Shown: piece after piece, positions 43,479-52,879 of the stretch | How positions within the stretch are numbered: position 1 is the first letter of the stretch | How the letters are laid out: each line of letters begins with the position of its first letter | From: Siminovitchia fordii DSM 16014 = CIP 108821 | GTDB lineage: Bacteria; Bacillota; Bacilli; Bacillales; Bacillaceae_C | Length of the DNA stretch: 64,000 nucleotides | NCBI RefSeq assembly: GCF_000374565.1 | Contig: NZ_KB894699.1 | Span: 1-64,000, forward strand | Reading direction: 5' to 3' | Program-made: the position numbers and the translations under genes | The notes under the pieces: model-generated | Databases searched by the model: none | Seen by the model: only the letters and a program-made list of their open reading frames with translations | Told to the model about the DNA's origin: nothing

Positions 43479-43732
43479 AAAACAGCATACAGTCGTTATT
43501 ACAGTAATTTATATTGTATTAAATATCATATTGCGGAAAAGGAAAATACTATAAAATTAGGCTGTCGGTCTTTTTGATAGCCTTTGTCAAGTAGTAATAT
43601 GAAGCACTTTTACATGTTTTTCATTTTGCAAATTGCTTAGAGGTTGTTTTTTAGAAGTGTATATTTGATTAAAGTAGCCGGTTCCCCACTTACTTTGCGT
43701 ATTTATCCAATAAAAATCGATCTATCACTTTG

Positions 43733-44263
43733 TTATTGTAGTAGTGAACTTTTTTTCTCACTTGTAATTTTGTAACGGTAAAAATTCATCCACCCAGTAA
43801 ATGCAAGTAATGCTGTTACAACTGATGTCACTACCCTAACCCAATTTCCCAAGATAAATTCATGGGAAATTTGCTGTAAATAAGCTATGGAATGAACGGC
43901 TGCTCCTTCCACAAACAGTATTTGGTTCCTTGGCCAAGCATAAATTACAGAAAAAATAAAGTTTCCCAAAATAAATACTATAACACTACTTAAAATCCAA
44001 TACCGAATAGATTTCATTCGCCAGGTAAGAATAAAGGTAATGATCCCTACAACTATTACTGACATGCCCAATATAGGGAAATAGCTACCCGGATTTGTCA
44101 CTTGCAAAAATTCTGAAGTGATTTCTAGTGAGTGTGGGATATCGTGAAATACATTAGGATACAAAAGTATGTTTTCAATTGTAAAGCCCCCTAGAAATAT
44201 CAACTGTAACCATGTATAAATCAAAACAATTACACCAGTAAAGGTGAAAAGTATTTTTTTCAT
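43733..44263 (-). CDS. Uncharacterised four-helix membrane protein
   Basis: A 176-residue protein with four hydrophobic segments (about 4-26, 58-80, 86-108, 136-160). ATG 44263 follows TGGAGGATATTT. Between the second and third helices no conserved catalytic motif is visible; the VTNPGSYFPILGMSVIV segment resembles DUF1772/anthrone-oxygenase-like proteins, a weak match. It is followed downstream by the ABC relic and the two-component pair on the same strand. Confidence 0.65.
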   Translation of the reverse strand: MKKILFTFTGVIVLIYTWLQLIFLGGFTIENILLYPNVFHDIPHSLEITSEFLQVTNPGSYFPILGMSVIVVGIITFILTWRMKSIRYWILSSVIVFILGNFIFSVIYAWPRNQILFVEGAAVHSIAYLQQISHEFILGNWVRVVTSVVTALLAFTGWMNFYRYKITSEKKSSLLQ

Positions 44264-44357
44264 AAATATCCTCCATCTTTTTCTTTTAATATATTGAAAT
44301 TCCTTGTTTTGTTCATCCATACATGAGGATTGTCTTTGAAAAAGAGTTACTATATTC

Positions 44358-44759
44358 TTATTTCGCTTGAACCTTTAGTAGGGAACTAGTAATTAAGCCT
44401 GTTATTAAACCCCATATGGCGTTTGTTGCCAAGACACTAATAATTGCAAATGGATTGGTTAAAGGTCCTCGCAAATGCCCCGTTAGAATGGGGGATAAGA
44501 TTCCACTAATAATAATTGCCAATATTGCGTAACCAATTCCTACAAATACCAATGTGAGTATAGGTTGGGAATCATGTTTAATATACACTGCTGTTATCCA
44601 AACGATTGTAATGAGTATTGTTGCGGTTATGCTTGCTGCTGGTTTACCAATGGCGTCCGATATTCCTAAAATGCTCATAAATGGCCTTACAAGTGCAATG
44701 ATGGAAAGCACCGCGATAAGTTTCCAATTTAATCTTTTATATATGTTACTGTTTTCCAT
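44358..44759 (-). CDS. Uncharacterised membrane protein, 133 residues
   Basis: Four hydrophobic segments (WKLIAVLSIIALVRPFMSIL, ATILITIVWITAVYI, LVFVGIGYAILAIIISGILS, ISVLATNAIWGLITGLITSS) and short charged ends. ATG 44759 is preceded by GAAGAAGGTAAA. I do not recognise the family; it lies 94 bases before the next membrane protein on the same strand and may be cotranscribed. Confidence 0.65.
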   Translation of the reverse strand: MENSNIYKRLNWKLIAVLSIIALVRPFMSILGISDAIGKPAASITATILITIVWITAVYIKHDSQPILTLVFVGIGYAILAIIISGILSPILTGHLRGPLTNPFAIISVLATNAIWGLITGLITSSLLKVQAK

Positions 44760-44869
44760 AATTATTTACCTTCTTCCTTGTTTTATTTACTACTCATACG
44801 ATAGACTCAATATCTTATAAAAATCTAAACCATTTATTAAATAATTATTAAATGACATTATTATTACCA

Positions 44870-45077
44870 TTTTACGGATGTACTGAATATCAAAATGGAT
44901 GTACTTTCACTTTGCCCAAGATTTTTTCCGGCAAAAAATTAAGTGACGCGATGATCAGAAATCTGGTGGAAGGACCAAATTACTGAAAGGGTTTAAAAGT
45001 AAAAGGGCAAGTCATATGAAGTGTGCTTGCTGATTGAGAATGGGAAGTTGAAATTTGAGTTTCCTGTCAGGAAATAG
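44870..45077 (+). pseudogene. 3' relic of a second topoisomerase III gene
   Basis: The frame YGCTEYQNGCTFTLPKIFSG, then KKLSDAMIRNLVEG, then in a shifted frame KGKSYEVCLLIENGKLKFEF with a stop at 45077, matches the zinc-ribbon and helical tail of topoisomerase III, compare GCRNWKNGC and KPTKTMVKSLLKNG in the intact topB. Two frame changes occur near 45000-45015. The first ribbon cysteines and everything before are absent. Confidence 0.6.
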
Positions 45078-45149
45078 GTCGCCGTAATGTTTCAATCGAA
45101 GGAGCAGTCTAACGAAGCAATAGAAAACATAATAAAAATACTAATCATC

Positions 45150-45235
45150 ATGCGATTATTTCATTCTCTGCGGTCATTGGCGCATACAGCCAAAGACCGT
45201 TTTTTCAGTAGTGGCGCCCCTCATAGAGCAGAAGC
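45150..45235 (-). repeat. Degenerate copy of the toxin-locus antisense/terminator region
   Basis: CGGTC (45162-45166) and GACCG (45185-45189) form a hairpin, and the adjoining CAGTAGTGGCGCCCCTCATA resembles CAATAGTCGCCCCTCTAAGA at 17441-17460. No toxin frame is left beside it. The match is short, so this is tentative. The rest of the spacer up to 45381 is silent. Confidence 0.35.
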
Positions 45236-45381
45236 CCGATTTCCGTGTTGCCCCTATTCCGCGGAGACTGGATAACGATTAATCTCCTTTATCATTTCTC
45301 CTCTCCCTTTGACTGTTTTTTAACCAACCGATTGGGGAACAATTGTAAAGAGGATAACGTTCGGATAAGGAGATGATACAT

Positions 45382-46641
45382 ATGTCTGAAATCAATCAAA
45401 TGCCCCGTGAGGAAGGGCTGGATCATAGTGCCACTTTAATGAGGGAAGGTTATATGTATATTCCGAACAGGCGTAAAAGCTTTCAATCTGACGTTTTTGA
45501 AACGCGTCTGCTCGGACAAAAGGCGATCTGCATGGGTGGAAAGCAAGCCGCAGAGCTTTTTTATGATCGCGATAAATTCAAAAGGAGCGGGGCCGCTCCC
45601 AAACGTGTCCGGCAGACATTGTTTGGGGAGAAGGGGGTTCAAACGCTTGACGGTAAAGCTCATTTCCATAGGAAAGAAATGTTCATGTCACTTATGTCCG
45701 AAGAGGGAATACAAAGATTTGTTGAAATGAACAGGGATAATTGGCAAAATGCAGTGGATTCATGGATTGATAAAGGTGAAGTCGTTCTTTATGAGGAAGT
45801 GAAGAAACTGTTATGTAAATCGGCATGCCGATGGGCAGGTGTTCCATTAAGTGATGAAGAGGTCGATAAAAGAACAGACGAACTAAGCTCGCTTTTCGAG
45901 TCACCTGCCGCTATAGGACCTGAGCATTGGGTAGGAAGGCACGGGCGGAATCAGACGGAAAAATGGATCGGAGAACTGATAAAACAAGTTCGGGAAGGAA
46001 AGTTACTAACCGAAGAACAGATGGCACTCCATGTGATTTCCCAGCATAAGGATCACGAAGGACAACTATTGGATACAGAAGTAGCGGCTGTTGAAGTTGT
46101 TAATATTTTAAGACCGATAGTAGCCATTGCCATCTATATTAATTTTACTGCCTTGGCTTTGCATCAGTTTCCCGAACAAAAAGAGAAGCTGGCGTCCGGA
46201 GGTAATGAGTATTTACAAATGTTCGTTCAGGAAGTCCGAAGGTTTTATCCGTTTTTTCCATTTGCTGCCGCCCGAGTGAAAAAGGATTTTACATGGAAAA
46301 ATTATACTTTTGAAAAGGAAACCTTGACTTTACTGGATTTATACGGGACAAATCATGATCCGGATTTATGGGACAACCCGGATGTATTCAATCCGGAGCG
46401 TTTTAAAGAAAAATCCGATTTCCAGAAATACAGCTTGATTCCACAAGGAGGAGGCGGCTATTATGACGGACATCGCTGTCCGGGAGAGTGGATCACAATT
46501 GAAGCAATGAAAGTTGGCACCGATTTTTTAAATAACCGTATTGTTTATAATATACCGGATCAGGATTTGAGCTACAGCCTTGTTAAAATGCCCAGCATAC
46601 CCAAAAGTAAATTTAAGATTAAGCACATCTCTTGGAAATGA
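45382..46641 (+). CDS. cypC: Fatty-acid peroxygenase cytochrome P450 (CYP152 type)
   Basis: A 419-residue P450 that uses hydrogen peroxide to hydroxylate long-chain fatty acids. The heme Cys lies in [19 protein letters not shown]; the Arg in [20 protein letters not shown], which holds the substrate carboxylate and replaces the usual acid-alcohol pair, is typical of CYP152. The length agrees with B. subtilis CypC. ATG 45382 is taken because GGAG lies at 45369-45372; an in-frame ATG at 45373 is too close. Monocistronic. Confidence 0.93.
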   Translation: MSEINQMPREEGLDHSATLMREGYMYIPNRRKSFQSDVFETRLLGQKAICMGGKQAAELFYDRDKFKRSGAAPKRVRQTLFGEKGVQTLDGKAHFHRKEMFMSLMSEEGIQRFVEMNRDNWQNAVDSWIDKGEVVLYEEVKKLLCKSACRWAGVPLSDEEVDKRTDELSSLFESPAAIGPEHWVGRHGRNQTEKWIGELIKQVREGKLLTEEQMALHVISQHKDHEGQLLDTEVAAVEVVNILRPIVAIAIYINFTALALHQFPEQKEKLASGGNEYLQMFVQEVRRFYPFFPFAAARVKKDFTWKNYTFEKETLTLLDLYGTNHDPDLWDNPDVFNPERFKEKSDFQKYSLIPQGGGGYYDGHRCPGEWITIEAMKVGTDFLNNRIVYNIPDQDLSYSLVKMPSIPKSKFKIKHISWK

Positions 46642-46887
46642 ATCGTTTTCTTTAGTAATTAGAAAGAATTTTGACTCATGAAGCTGGATTTGTTCAACTT
46701 GAGGTATTATTGCGTCGGGGTCACAAGTCAAATTGCTGTGATGGCTGAAAAGCCACTGGAAATTTGTCTTCTTTATGTGAGAGTCTTCCACTTTTTTATC
46801 CTCCATAGGTCATTAGGAGGATTTCTTTTTTTATTTATAACCTTTAAGCTTATGAGGTATTGCGTTCTTGCTTGAAGGGAGTTATTT
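46642..46887. other. 246-base spacer
   Basis: Contains an imperfect hairpin around 46780-46830 after cypC followed by a T-rich run, probably its terminator. No gene. Confidence 0.4.
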
Positions 46888-47393
46888 ATGGAAGATTATA
46901 TTGACATGCCAAAAATAAAAAGAATGGTTATGCCGGCAGGTCTTTCTCTTGTTTTCGTCGCGGTGGGGTACGGTTTTTAGTATTATCCTACAATGGAAAA
47001 GTTGAAGGCATATTGCCGGCGATGATTGGGGTCCTTGCCACCTGCGGTATTTGGATCTTGCTTGATTTACTTCATCAATGTACTTACCAAACGAGAACCG
47101 GCGGTCGTTATTTCTTACGAGGGAAATATGGATCAATCCAGTTATATTGTGGAATGAAATTGAGGCAATTGATTTGATTAATTTTTCAGGGCAGATATAC
47201 CTCGGTATTTTCACATTTGACCGTGAGTTGATCATCAGTCGGACAGCGGTATGAAAAGGGTTCTAATGTGCTGAACAAAGGTCTTTTGGAATCACAGGTT
47301 AATATACCGGTTAAAAATCTTGACTGCACTATTGATGGACTGATGGATGTCATTTGCCAACGTTGGGAATGGGCAATGCTGACCGAATATTGA
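46888..47393 (+). pseudogene. STM3941-family membrane protein, frameshifted
   Basis: ATG 46888 behind AAGGGAGTT opens a frame (MEDYIDMPKIKRMVMPAGLS) that stops after 30 codons at 46978. Further pieces in other frames read EGILPAMIGVLATCGIW, NVLTKREPAVVISYEG, NEIEAIDLINFSGQIYLGIF and VNIPVKNL with the final VICQRWEWAMLTEY and a stop at 47391. Together they resemble STM3941-type proteins (two helices and a soluble tail). At least three frame changes make it inactive. Confidence 0.5.
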
Positions 47394-47520
47394 AACAGGG
47401 CTAATTGATTTGGTCCTTTAGAATCATTCTGTAAAATTATGAATCTAATAGGCTAATGATCCGTAAATAATAGAAAGCATCCAGACGCTTTACAAAATTT
47501 CAAGGGAGTTGACTTTTTTA

Positions 47521-48399
47521 ATGAGGAAAACAATATCAATCATTTTTGGTGCGATGCTTATGATTTTGCTCGCAGCATGCGGCCAGACTGCGGAGCCGGT
47601 GAAGAAAGATTCTGAAGCAAAGCAAGGGGCATCGGAAAAGGATAAAGCCGACAAAGAAAAAGACTTGACGCTGGAAGAAGTCTTTAAGAAAACGGAAGAA
47701 GCAAACAAGGATATTAAAAGCTTCAAAAGTAAGATGAGCATGAATCAAACAGTTGAAATAGCTGGAGAAAAGCAGGATATCAATTCCGATATCGATATGG
47801 AATTCGTTACTGAGCCAATGGCATTGCATCAAAAAATGACAATGAACATTGGGGAAGAAAAACAGGAAATTGATGCTTATTTAACTAAAGAAGGCTTTTA
47901 TATGTATGAACCGAATGAAAAAATGTGGATTAAACTTCCAGAAGAACTTTCAGGTCAGATTCTTCAAATGTCTGAAGGCCAGTCAAACCCTTCAGGACAA
48001 TTGGAGCAGTTGAAAGAATTTGTTGATGAGTTTGATTTTAAACAAGATGACAAAAATTATATATTGACATTAAAAGCTTCAGGTGAAAAATTCGATAAGT
48101 TTTTGAAGGATAATGTCAAGGAAACATTGCCGCCTGAAATGCAGGCAGAAGATATGATGGGTGACATGAAGTTCAATAAGGTAGAATATGAATTGTTTAT
48201 TGATAAAGAAACATTCTACTTAAGCGCATTGAACATGGTGACTGATATGGATACAGAGGTTGAAGGCCAAAAAATGAACATGAATATGGATATGGAATCC
48301 ACTTACAGCGACTATAACGAAGTGAAAAACATCGAAATTCCGAAAGAAGCATTGGAAAATGCACAGGAGCTCGATATGGATCAGATGGGCGGGCAATGA
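47521..48399 (+). CDS. DUF6612-type lipoprotein
   Basis: A 292-residue lipoprotein with signal MRKTISIIFGAMLMILLAAC (lipobox LAAC, lipid Cys about 20), a charged Lys/Glu linker, and a domain of about 220 residues with FKKTEEANKDIKSFKSKMSM and repeated MNMNMD-like strands, the LolA/LppX-like fold of DUF6612 proteins common in bacilli. ATG 47521 is chosen since the signal begins there; TTG 47509 is in frame but close to the ribosome site. Likely a lipid- or hydrophobic-ligand carrier on the outer face of the membrane; this is inferred from the fold. Confidence 0.82.
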   Translation: MRKTISIIFGAMLMILLAACGQTAEPVKKDSEAKQGASEKDKADKEKDLTLEEVFKKTEEANKDIKSFKSKMSMNQTVEIAGEKQDINSDIDMEFVTEPMALHQKMTMNIGEEKQEIDAYLTKEGFYMYEPNEKMWIKLPEELSGQILQMSEGQSNPSGQLEQLKEFVDEFDFKQDDKNYILTLKASGEKFDKFLKDNVKETLPPEMQAEDMMGDMKFNKVEYELFIDKETFYLSALNMVTDMDTEVEGQKMNMNMDMESTYSDYNEVKNIEIPKEALENAQELDMDQMGGQ

Positions 48400-48425
48400 T
48401 CGCTTTTCTAATCATGAATACTTTT

Positions 48426-48455
48426 AAAAGGGAAGCCTGAGCTTCCCTTTTATTT
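48426..48455 (+). terminator. Terminator between the lipoprotein and protease genes
   Basis: AAAAGGGAAGC (48426-48436) pairs perfectly with GCTTCCCTTTT (48441-48451); a T-rich run follows. It lies between convergent genes. Confidence 0.8.
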
Positions 48456-48477
48456 ATCTCATTATTTCTCATACCTA

Positions 48478-49467
48478 TCAAACCCTCAAAGGCACATTTC
48501 CAGTACAAGCTTTAATTATTGTATCTGCAAACTCCTGATCAAACACTTTCACGAGGTATTCTGGGACTGTTAAATAAACAATTCCATTACCTTCAAGTTT
48601 TGGAGAAAAACCGAGTGGAACAGTTCTTTTAATTAACTGAGCATAAAGCTCAGGCTCAGAGAGCTGCCTCCCGAATTGTTTGTTGGCCAAAACCTTGATA
48701 AGAGCGAGTGCCCCCGTAACATGGGGAGTAGCCATGGATGTACCACTTAAGATGGCATATCTCCCATTTAAATATGTTGATAAAATTTCTTCCCCTGGCG
48801 CTACTAAATCTACTTCATCGTGGGAGCTTGTAAAATCCGAGGACAGACGTTCAGAATTGACTGCTCCAACGCATATGACTTCATTATACCGCCCCGGAAA
48901 TCCGAATTCATCAGTGCTATCATCGCCATCCCCATCATTTCCGGCAGCACAGACAACCAATATATTTTGTGCGACAGCCTGTTTTATTGCTTGATAAAGC
49001 TCTGGGTTGTCATCAGGTCCTCCCAGCGACATGGAAATGATATCTGCATTTTGTTCAATCGCATAATGGATTCCACTGATGATCCAATCATGCTGGCCTG
49101 AGCCGTTTCTGTTGAGAACCTTCACGATTAATAAATTCGCTTCGGGAGCTACGCCGACCACTCCAATATTATTTTCAGTGGCTGCAATTGTTCCAGCTAC
49201 ATGGGTACCGTGTCCATTATAATCTTGGAATATTTCGGGATTGCCGCTGTCATCATCAGTGAAATTTTTTCCACCGATAATCCGATCCTTTAAATCGGGG
49301 TGGTTTATATCACAGCCAGTATCCAATACTGCAATTTTGACACCTTCTCCTTTTGTTTCCTGCCAAATCTTTGGAGCCTGAATCAATTCAATCCCTTTTG
49401 GCACCTCATTTATTTCATTTATCTGTTGAACTACCCGAAACGGAATACCTTGAACAAGTTGTTTCAT
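48478..49467 (-). CDS. isp: Intracellular subtilisin-type serine protease
   Basis: A 329-residue S8 protease without a signal peptide. Catalytic Asp in KIAVLDTGCDINHPDLKDRI, His in FQDYNGHGTHVAGTIAA, Ser in AILSGTSMATPHVTGALAL, oxyanion Asn in VVCAAGNDGDG. The short N-terminal stretch VPKGIELIQAP holds the LIP-type pro-sequence that keeps intracellular subtilisins inactive until cleaved. It turns over cytosolic protein in stationary phase in relatives. RBS AGGAGGAAAGG precedes ATG 49467. Confidence 0.93.
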   Translation of the reverse strand: MKQLVQGIPFRVVQQINEINEVPKGIELIQAPKIWQETKGEGVKIAVLDTGCDINHPDLKDRIIGGKNFTDDDSGNPEIFQDYNGHGTHVAGTIAATENNIGVVGVAPEANLLIVKVLNRNGSGQHDWIISGIHYAIEQNADIISMSLGGPDDNPELYQAIKQAVAQNILVVCAAGNDGDGDDSTDEFGFPGRYNEVICVGAVNSERLSSDFTSSHDEVDLVAPGEEILSTYLNGRYAILSGTSMATPHVTGALALIKVLANKQFGRQLSEPELYAQLIKRTVPLGFSPKLEGNGIVYLTVPEYLVKVFDQEFADTIIKACTGNVPLRV

Positions 49468-49591
49468 TTCCTTTCCTCCTCATCGGAAAAATAACGTTCC
49501 CTTTTGTAAAAGGGTGAAAATTCTGTCTTATTTTACGAGAATTTGTCGTCTAAGGTTGAAAATACCGTTTTATGAGTCAAGTGCGGGAGTT

Positions 49592-49852
49592 TTAACAGAC
49601 TTTATTCTTAGAATGTCTTTTATGGATGCTGTTTCGTTTTTTAAGCCTTTGAATTTCTATCTGAATATAAATTACCCAAAGAACGAATAACACTTCAATC
49701 CAATAATCCAGCAAAATTTGTATCGACCTTGTCAGTGTTTGTCCCGTTTTTAATAGTGCGTCAGGAAAAATTAGACCAGAAATGGTAGCAGTTACTCCGA
49801 CCCATGGCAACCACCAGCTATTCGCATTTGCCCATTCTTTAAACCTTTTCAC
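49592..49852 (-). CDS. Hypothetical small membrane protein, 86 residues
   Basis: GTG 49852 follows AAGGAGGG at good spacing. The product has two hydrophobic stretches (WWLPWVGVTATISGLIF and WIEVLFVLWVIYIQIEI) and a basic tail. No family recognised. The ribosome site and composition support a real gene. Confidence 0.55.
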   Translation of the reverse strand: MKRFKEWANANSWWLPWVGVTATISGLIFPDALLKTGQTLTRSIQILLDYWIEVLFVLWVIYIQIEIQRLKKRNSIHKRHSKNKVC

Positions 49853-50349
49853 CGGTATTCCCTCCTTCCCTCATAATTAATGAGCAACTATTAAAACTGA
49901 CTTTAAACATCCACATCGGTAAGGGAAAACTGCCAGGGACGAAGCTTTTTAAAAACTATGGGCAATCAGGGAAAAAGTGGGAGATTGATCTATATGATTT
50001 AACTTGGTGTACACAGGATTAAGATGCTGCTTCTGAATTTCTAAGTTGGCAAGGGCCGCATGCTGGGTATCTTTTATTCAATTTTGCCTAATGAAACGAT
50101 CAAAAGGGGACGGATTGATTCACCATGGAATCTATATTTAGATTGTTCATATTGTAGTGGAAGGACATCAAGGTTTTATAGCTATTAATCAGTAGGGGAT
50201 AGACAATCTTGCATTAGTTTTGAAGCGGTTACATTTAATGTCATAAACTTGGTGGATAACATAGTTAGGGCTATACTTCATTTACCCACTAATACAGGTA
50301 GTAAACCATTAAATGTAAAAATAGGACTTTTTATCCAGATGCCCATCCA
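49853..50349. other. About 500 bases without a gene
   Basis: Only short broken frames; a piece near 49935-50000 (KLFKNYGQSGKKWEIDLYDL) looks like old coding sequence of unknown family. No repeats found. Confidence 0.35.
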
Positions 50350-50392
50350 AAAAAGAAAACAAACTTGAGATCGTCAAGTTTGTTTTCTTTTT
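50350..50392 (-). terminator. Long perfect terminator hairpin after the MFS gene
   Basis: A 19-bp perfect stem (50350-50368 with 50374-50392, loop GATCG), with A-runs and T-runs on both ends so that it works in either direction. Confidence 0.85.
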
Positions 50393-50422
50393 GATTATAT
50401 GTAGGGCAGAGGCTTTAGTTTT

Positions 50423-51598
50423 TTATGGTTGCGAAATAGAATGAACTTTTTTGGATCGGCTTTTGTATAGTTGATACATAAGAAAAGTAAGAATTGAGAT
50501 GACCAAACCGGAAATATAAGGAAACCCGATTGAAATTGAAAACAGCCAGCCACCAAGGGGAGGACCGATAATTCTTCCCAATGAGTCAAAGGATGACAGT
50601 AGACCGGTAGTGCTTCCGTGCCCGGCAGCGGAAGTCTTTGTCAATAAAGCGGAAACACTCGGGCGGATCACACCATTTCCAATTCCGAAAATAGTGAGGA
50701 AGACAGCAGCTGTCGTAAAGTTATTAACAAGCAGGATTAACCCGAAACCAATGGCTGAAACTACGATGCCCGCCTGTATGACGGCTCCTTCTCCGTACTT
50801 TTTCGTCATCCTTCCAACCAACCCGCCTTGTACAATGGCACCGGCCAATCCCATGATCATAAACAGGTATCCCAACTGGACCGTACCTAATCCAGCTTTT
50901 TTGGCAGCGAAATAGGCAAATGTCGCCTCCAGACCGGCCAAAGATAGAGAAGTGAACAATTGTAATGCGTATAAAACAGTGATCGGTCCGCGCAAAACTT
51001 TGTGCAGCGGGATTTTTTTCGCTTTTTGTTCTCCACGTTCTTCCGGAGGCAATGACTCCTTTAAGAGGAGAAGAACGAAAATGAAAGTAAGTAAGCTAGA
51101 AAAACCGGCCAAATAAAAAGGCATATTTAAACTGGTTTTAGAGAAAATTCCCCCAATGGCAGGTCCAAAGATGAAGCCCATGCCTACCGCTGCCCCGATG
51201 ATGCCCATTCCCTTGCCTCGATCTTCATCCGAAGTAATGTCAGCAACATATGCCATGACCGTTGGCATGTTGGCTGATGAAAGGAAGCCTCCGATAATTC
51301 TTGCCGCAAACAGCATCCATAATGCGGAGGAAAGTGCCATCATGAAAAATGAAATGGCCAATCCGAAAATTCCGATCATCATCACCGGTTTTCGGCCAAT
51401 CCGATCAGATATCCTGCCCCACATAGGTGCAAAGAGCAATTGCATCAATGAATAGACAGCCATTAACAGACCGAGCTCTGCAGGGGATGCTCCCATTTCT
51501 TCAGCGTAAAAGGGCAGGACAGGGATGATGATTCCAAATCCGACCATGACAAAAAACATGACAGCAAATAGTATAGGTAATGCTTTTTTTGTATCCAA
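50423..51598 (-). CDS. MFS multidrug transporter (NorA/Bmr-like)
   Basis: A 391-residue 12-helix drug/proton antiporter. The motif A region reads WGRISDRIGRKPVMMIGI; FGIIIPVLPFYAEEMGASPA marks the first helix and loop of DHA1 pumps, and GPAIGGIFS the fifth-helix motif C of antiporters. TTG 51598 (TGGAGTGG about eight bases before) gives the usual short N-terminus; an ATG at 51655 in frame would add 19 unusual residues. Substrates unknown. Confidence 0.85.
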   Translation of the reverse strand: MDTKKALPILFAVMFFVMVGFGIIIPVLPFYAEEMGASPAELGLLMAVYSLMQLLFAPMWGRISDRIGRKPVMMIGIFGLAISFFMMALSSALWMLFAARIIGGFLSSANMPTVMAYVADITSDEDRGKGMGIIGAAVGMGFIFGPAIGGIFSKTSLNMPFYLAGFSSLLTFIFVLLLLKESLPPEERGEQKAKKIPLHKVLRGPITVLYALQLFTSLSLAGLEATFAYFAAKKAGLGTVQLGYLFMIMGLAGAIVQGGLVGRMTKKYGEGAVIQAGIVVSAIGFGLILLVNNFTTAAVFLTIFGIGNGVIRPSVSALLTKTSAAGHGSTTGLLSSFDSLGRIIGPPLGGWLFSISIGFPYISGLVISILTFLMYQLYKSRSKKVHSISQP

Positions 51599-51801
51599 AC
51601 CAAGTCCACTCCAGTCTACAAAGTATCTCCAATAAAAGGGCTGTAGAATAATCACCCAGTACTGCTTTTCAATTCATATTAACATGAAATGGACAGTGTT
51701 GTTAGCATAAGGCCTTTAAACATATTTCCGTTTGGAAATTTACGTTTTGTAAAAAAGAAATCGGGAAAACTGACAAGTAGAAGAAGGAAGGAGTGATTGA
51801 T

Positions 51802-52314
51802 TTGGGTAAAAACATTGCAACATTGATAACTGATATGTTTGAAGATGTAGAATACTCGGAGCCGGCCAAAGCATTCAAGGAAGCGGGGCATACCGTCACG
51901 ACCATCGAAAAAGAAGCAGGAAAAATGGTAAAGGGGAAGCAGGGAGAAACGAATGTTATAATTGATAAAAGCATTGATGACGTAAAACCCGAAAAATATG
52001 ATGCCCTGTTTCTCCCAGGAGGTTTCTCCCCTGATCAACTCCGCGCTGATGAACGTTTTGTCACTTTCACTAAAGCATTCATGGACAAGAAAAAACCTGT
52101 TTTTGCCATCTGCCATGGTCCGCAGCTCCTAATAACGGCAAAAGCCCTGGAAGGCAGACAAGCAACCGGTTATAAATCTATCAAAGTCGATATGGAATAC
52201 GCGGGGGCGAATTTTAAGGATCAGGAAGTGGTTGTCTGTTCGGAGCAGCTCGTGACAAGCAGAAATCCTGATGATATTCCTGCGTTTATAAGAGAGTCCT
52301 TAAAATTGTTATAA
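51802..52314 (+). CDS. DJ-1/PfpI-family protein (general stress type)
   Basis: A 170-residue protein of the PfpI/YfkM/YraA group, thought to repair or remove glycated proteins or to act as a cysteine hydrolase. The nucleophilic Cys is in FAICHGPQLLITA, with the Glu of TDMFEDVEYSEPAKAF near the N-terminus completing the site. TTG 51802 is preferred to GTG 51793 because AAGGAG ends at 51793. Confidence 0.88.
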   Translation: MGKNIATLITDMFEDVEYSEPAKAFKEAGHTVTTIEKEAGKMVKGKQGETNVIIDKSIDDVKPEKYDALFLPGGFSPDQLRADERFVTFTKAFMDKKKPVFAICHGPQLLITAKALEGRQATGYKSIKVDMEYAGANFKDQEVVVCSEQLVTSRNPDDIPAFIRESLKLL

Positions 52315-52326
52315 ACAGGTGAACAT

Positions 52327-52360
52327 AAGAGGGAAATCCCTGATTCCCTCTTGTTTTTTT
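52327..52360 (+). terminator. Terminator of the PfpI gene
   Basis: AAGAGGGAA (52327-52335) pairs with TTCCCTCTT (52344-52352), followed by GTTTTTTTT. Confidence 0.85.
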
Positions 52361-52413
52361 GGCGAAAAAGGGCGACAATGCATATAAAAGGTTACAGGGA
52401 GTTGCGCTAAATC

Positions 52414-52869
52414 ATGAATGATGGATCAGGTTTCATGCATAATGAAAAAACGGTCGCTGAGCTTGAAAAAGACTTGAGATACATATCTGCTATAGTGAAG
52501 CAAAAAGGGCGCGAATTGCTGGCGGATTATACGATCACACCGCCTCAATTCATAGGTCTTCAATGGCTTTTCGAAGAAGGGGACATGACAATCGGAGAAT
52601 TGTCTAATAAAATGTTTTTAGCATGCAGCACAACAACGGATTTAATCGACAGAATGGAAAAAAAAGAGCTGGTTGAGCGGGTAAAAGACCCGAAAGACCG
52701 GCGTGTTGTTCGCATACACTTATTAAAAAAGGGCGAAATCATCATCAATGAAGTCATTAAGAAAAGACAGGAATATTTACACGCTGTCCTTGGTGATTTT
52801 TCGGAACAAGATGTCACAGCTTTAAAAGAAAGCTTGGCTAAACTGCATCAAGAAATGAAAAAAGAATGA
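52414..52869 (+). CDS. MarR-family regulator preceding racE (YsmB-like)
   Basis: A 151-residue MarR-type regulator with [40 protein letters not shown]-type recognition helix and wing [18 protein letters not shown]. Its stop is 10 bases before the racE start and it holds the position of ysmB in B. subtilis, so it heads the operon racE-(gerM). The Cys in FLACSTTT at the start of the recognition helix might sense oxidation, but that is a guess. The ATG 52414 has only a distant GGGAG. Confidence 0.87.
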   Translation: MNDGSGFMHNEKTVAELEKDLRYISAIVKQKGRELLADYTITPPQFIGLQWLFEEGDMTIGELSNKMFLACSTTTDLIDRMEKKELVERVKDPKDRRVVRIHLLKKGEIIINEVIKKRQEYLHAVLGDFSEQDVTALKESLAKLHQEMKKE

Positions 52870-52879
52870 GGCGTTTTTA

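Noticed and set aside
45087-45275. 62-codon open frame
   Set aside because: It runs through the degenerate toxin-locus repeat and lacks a ribosome site; the hairpin explains the sequence better.
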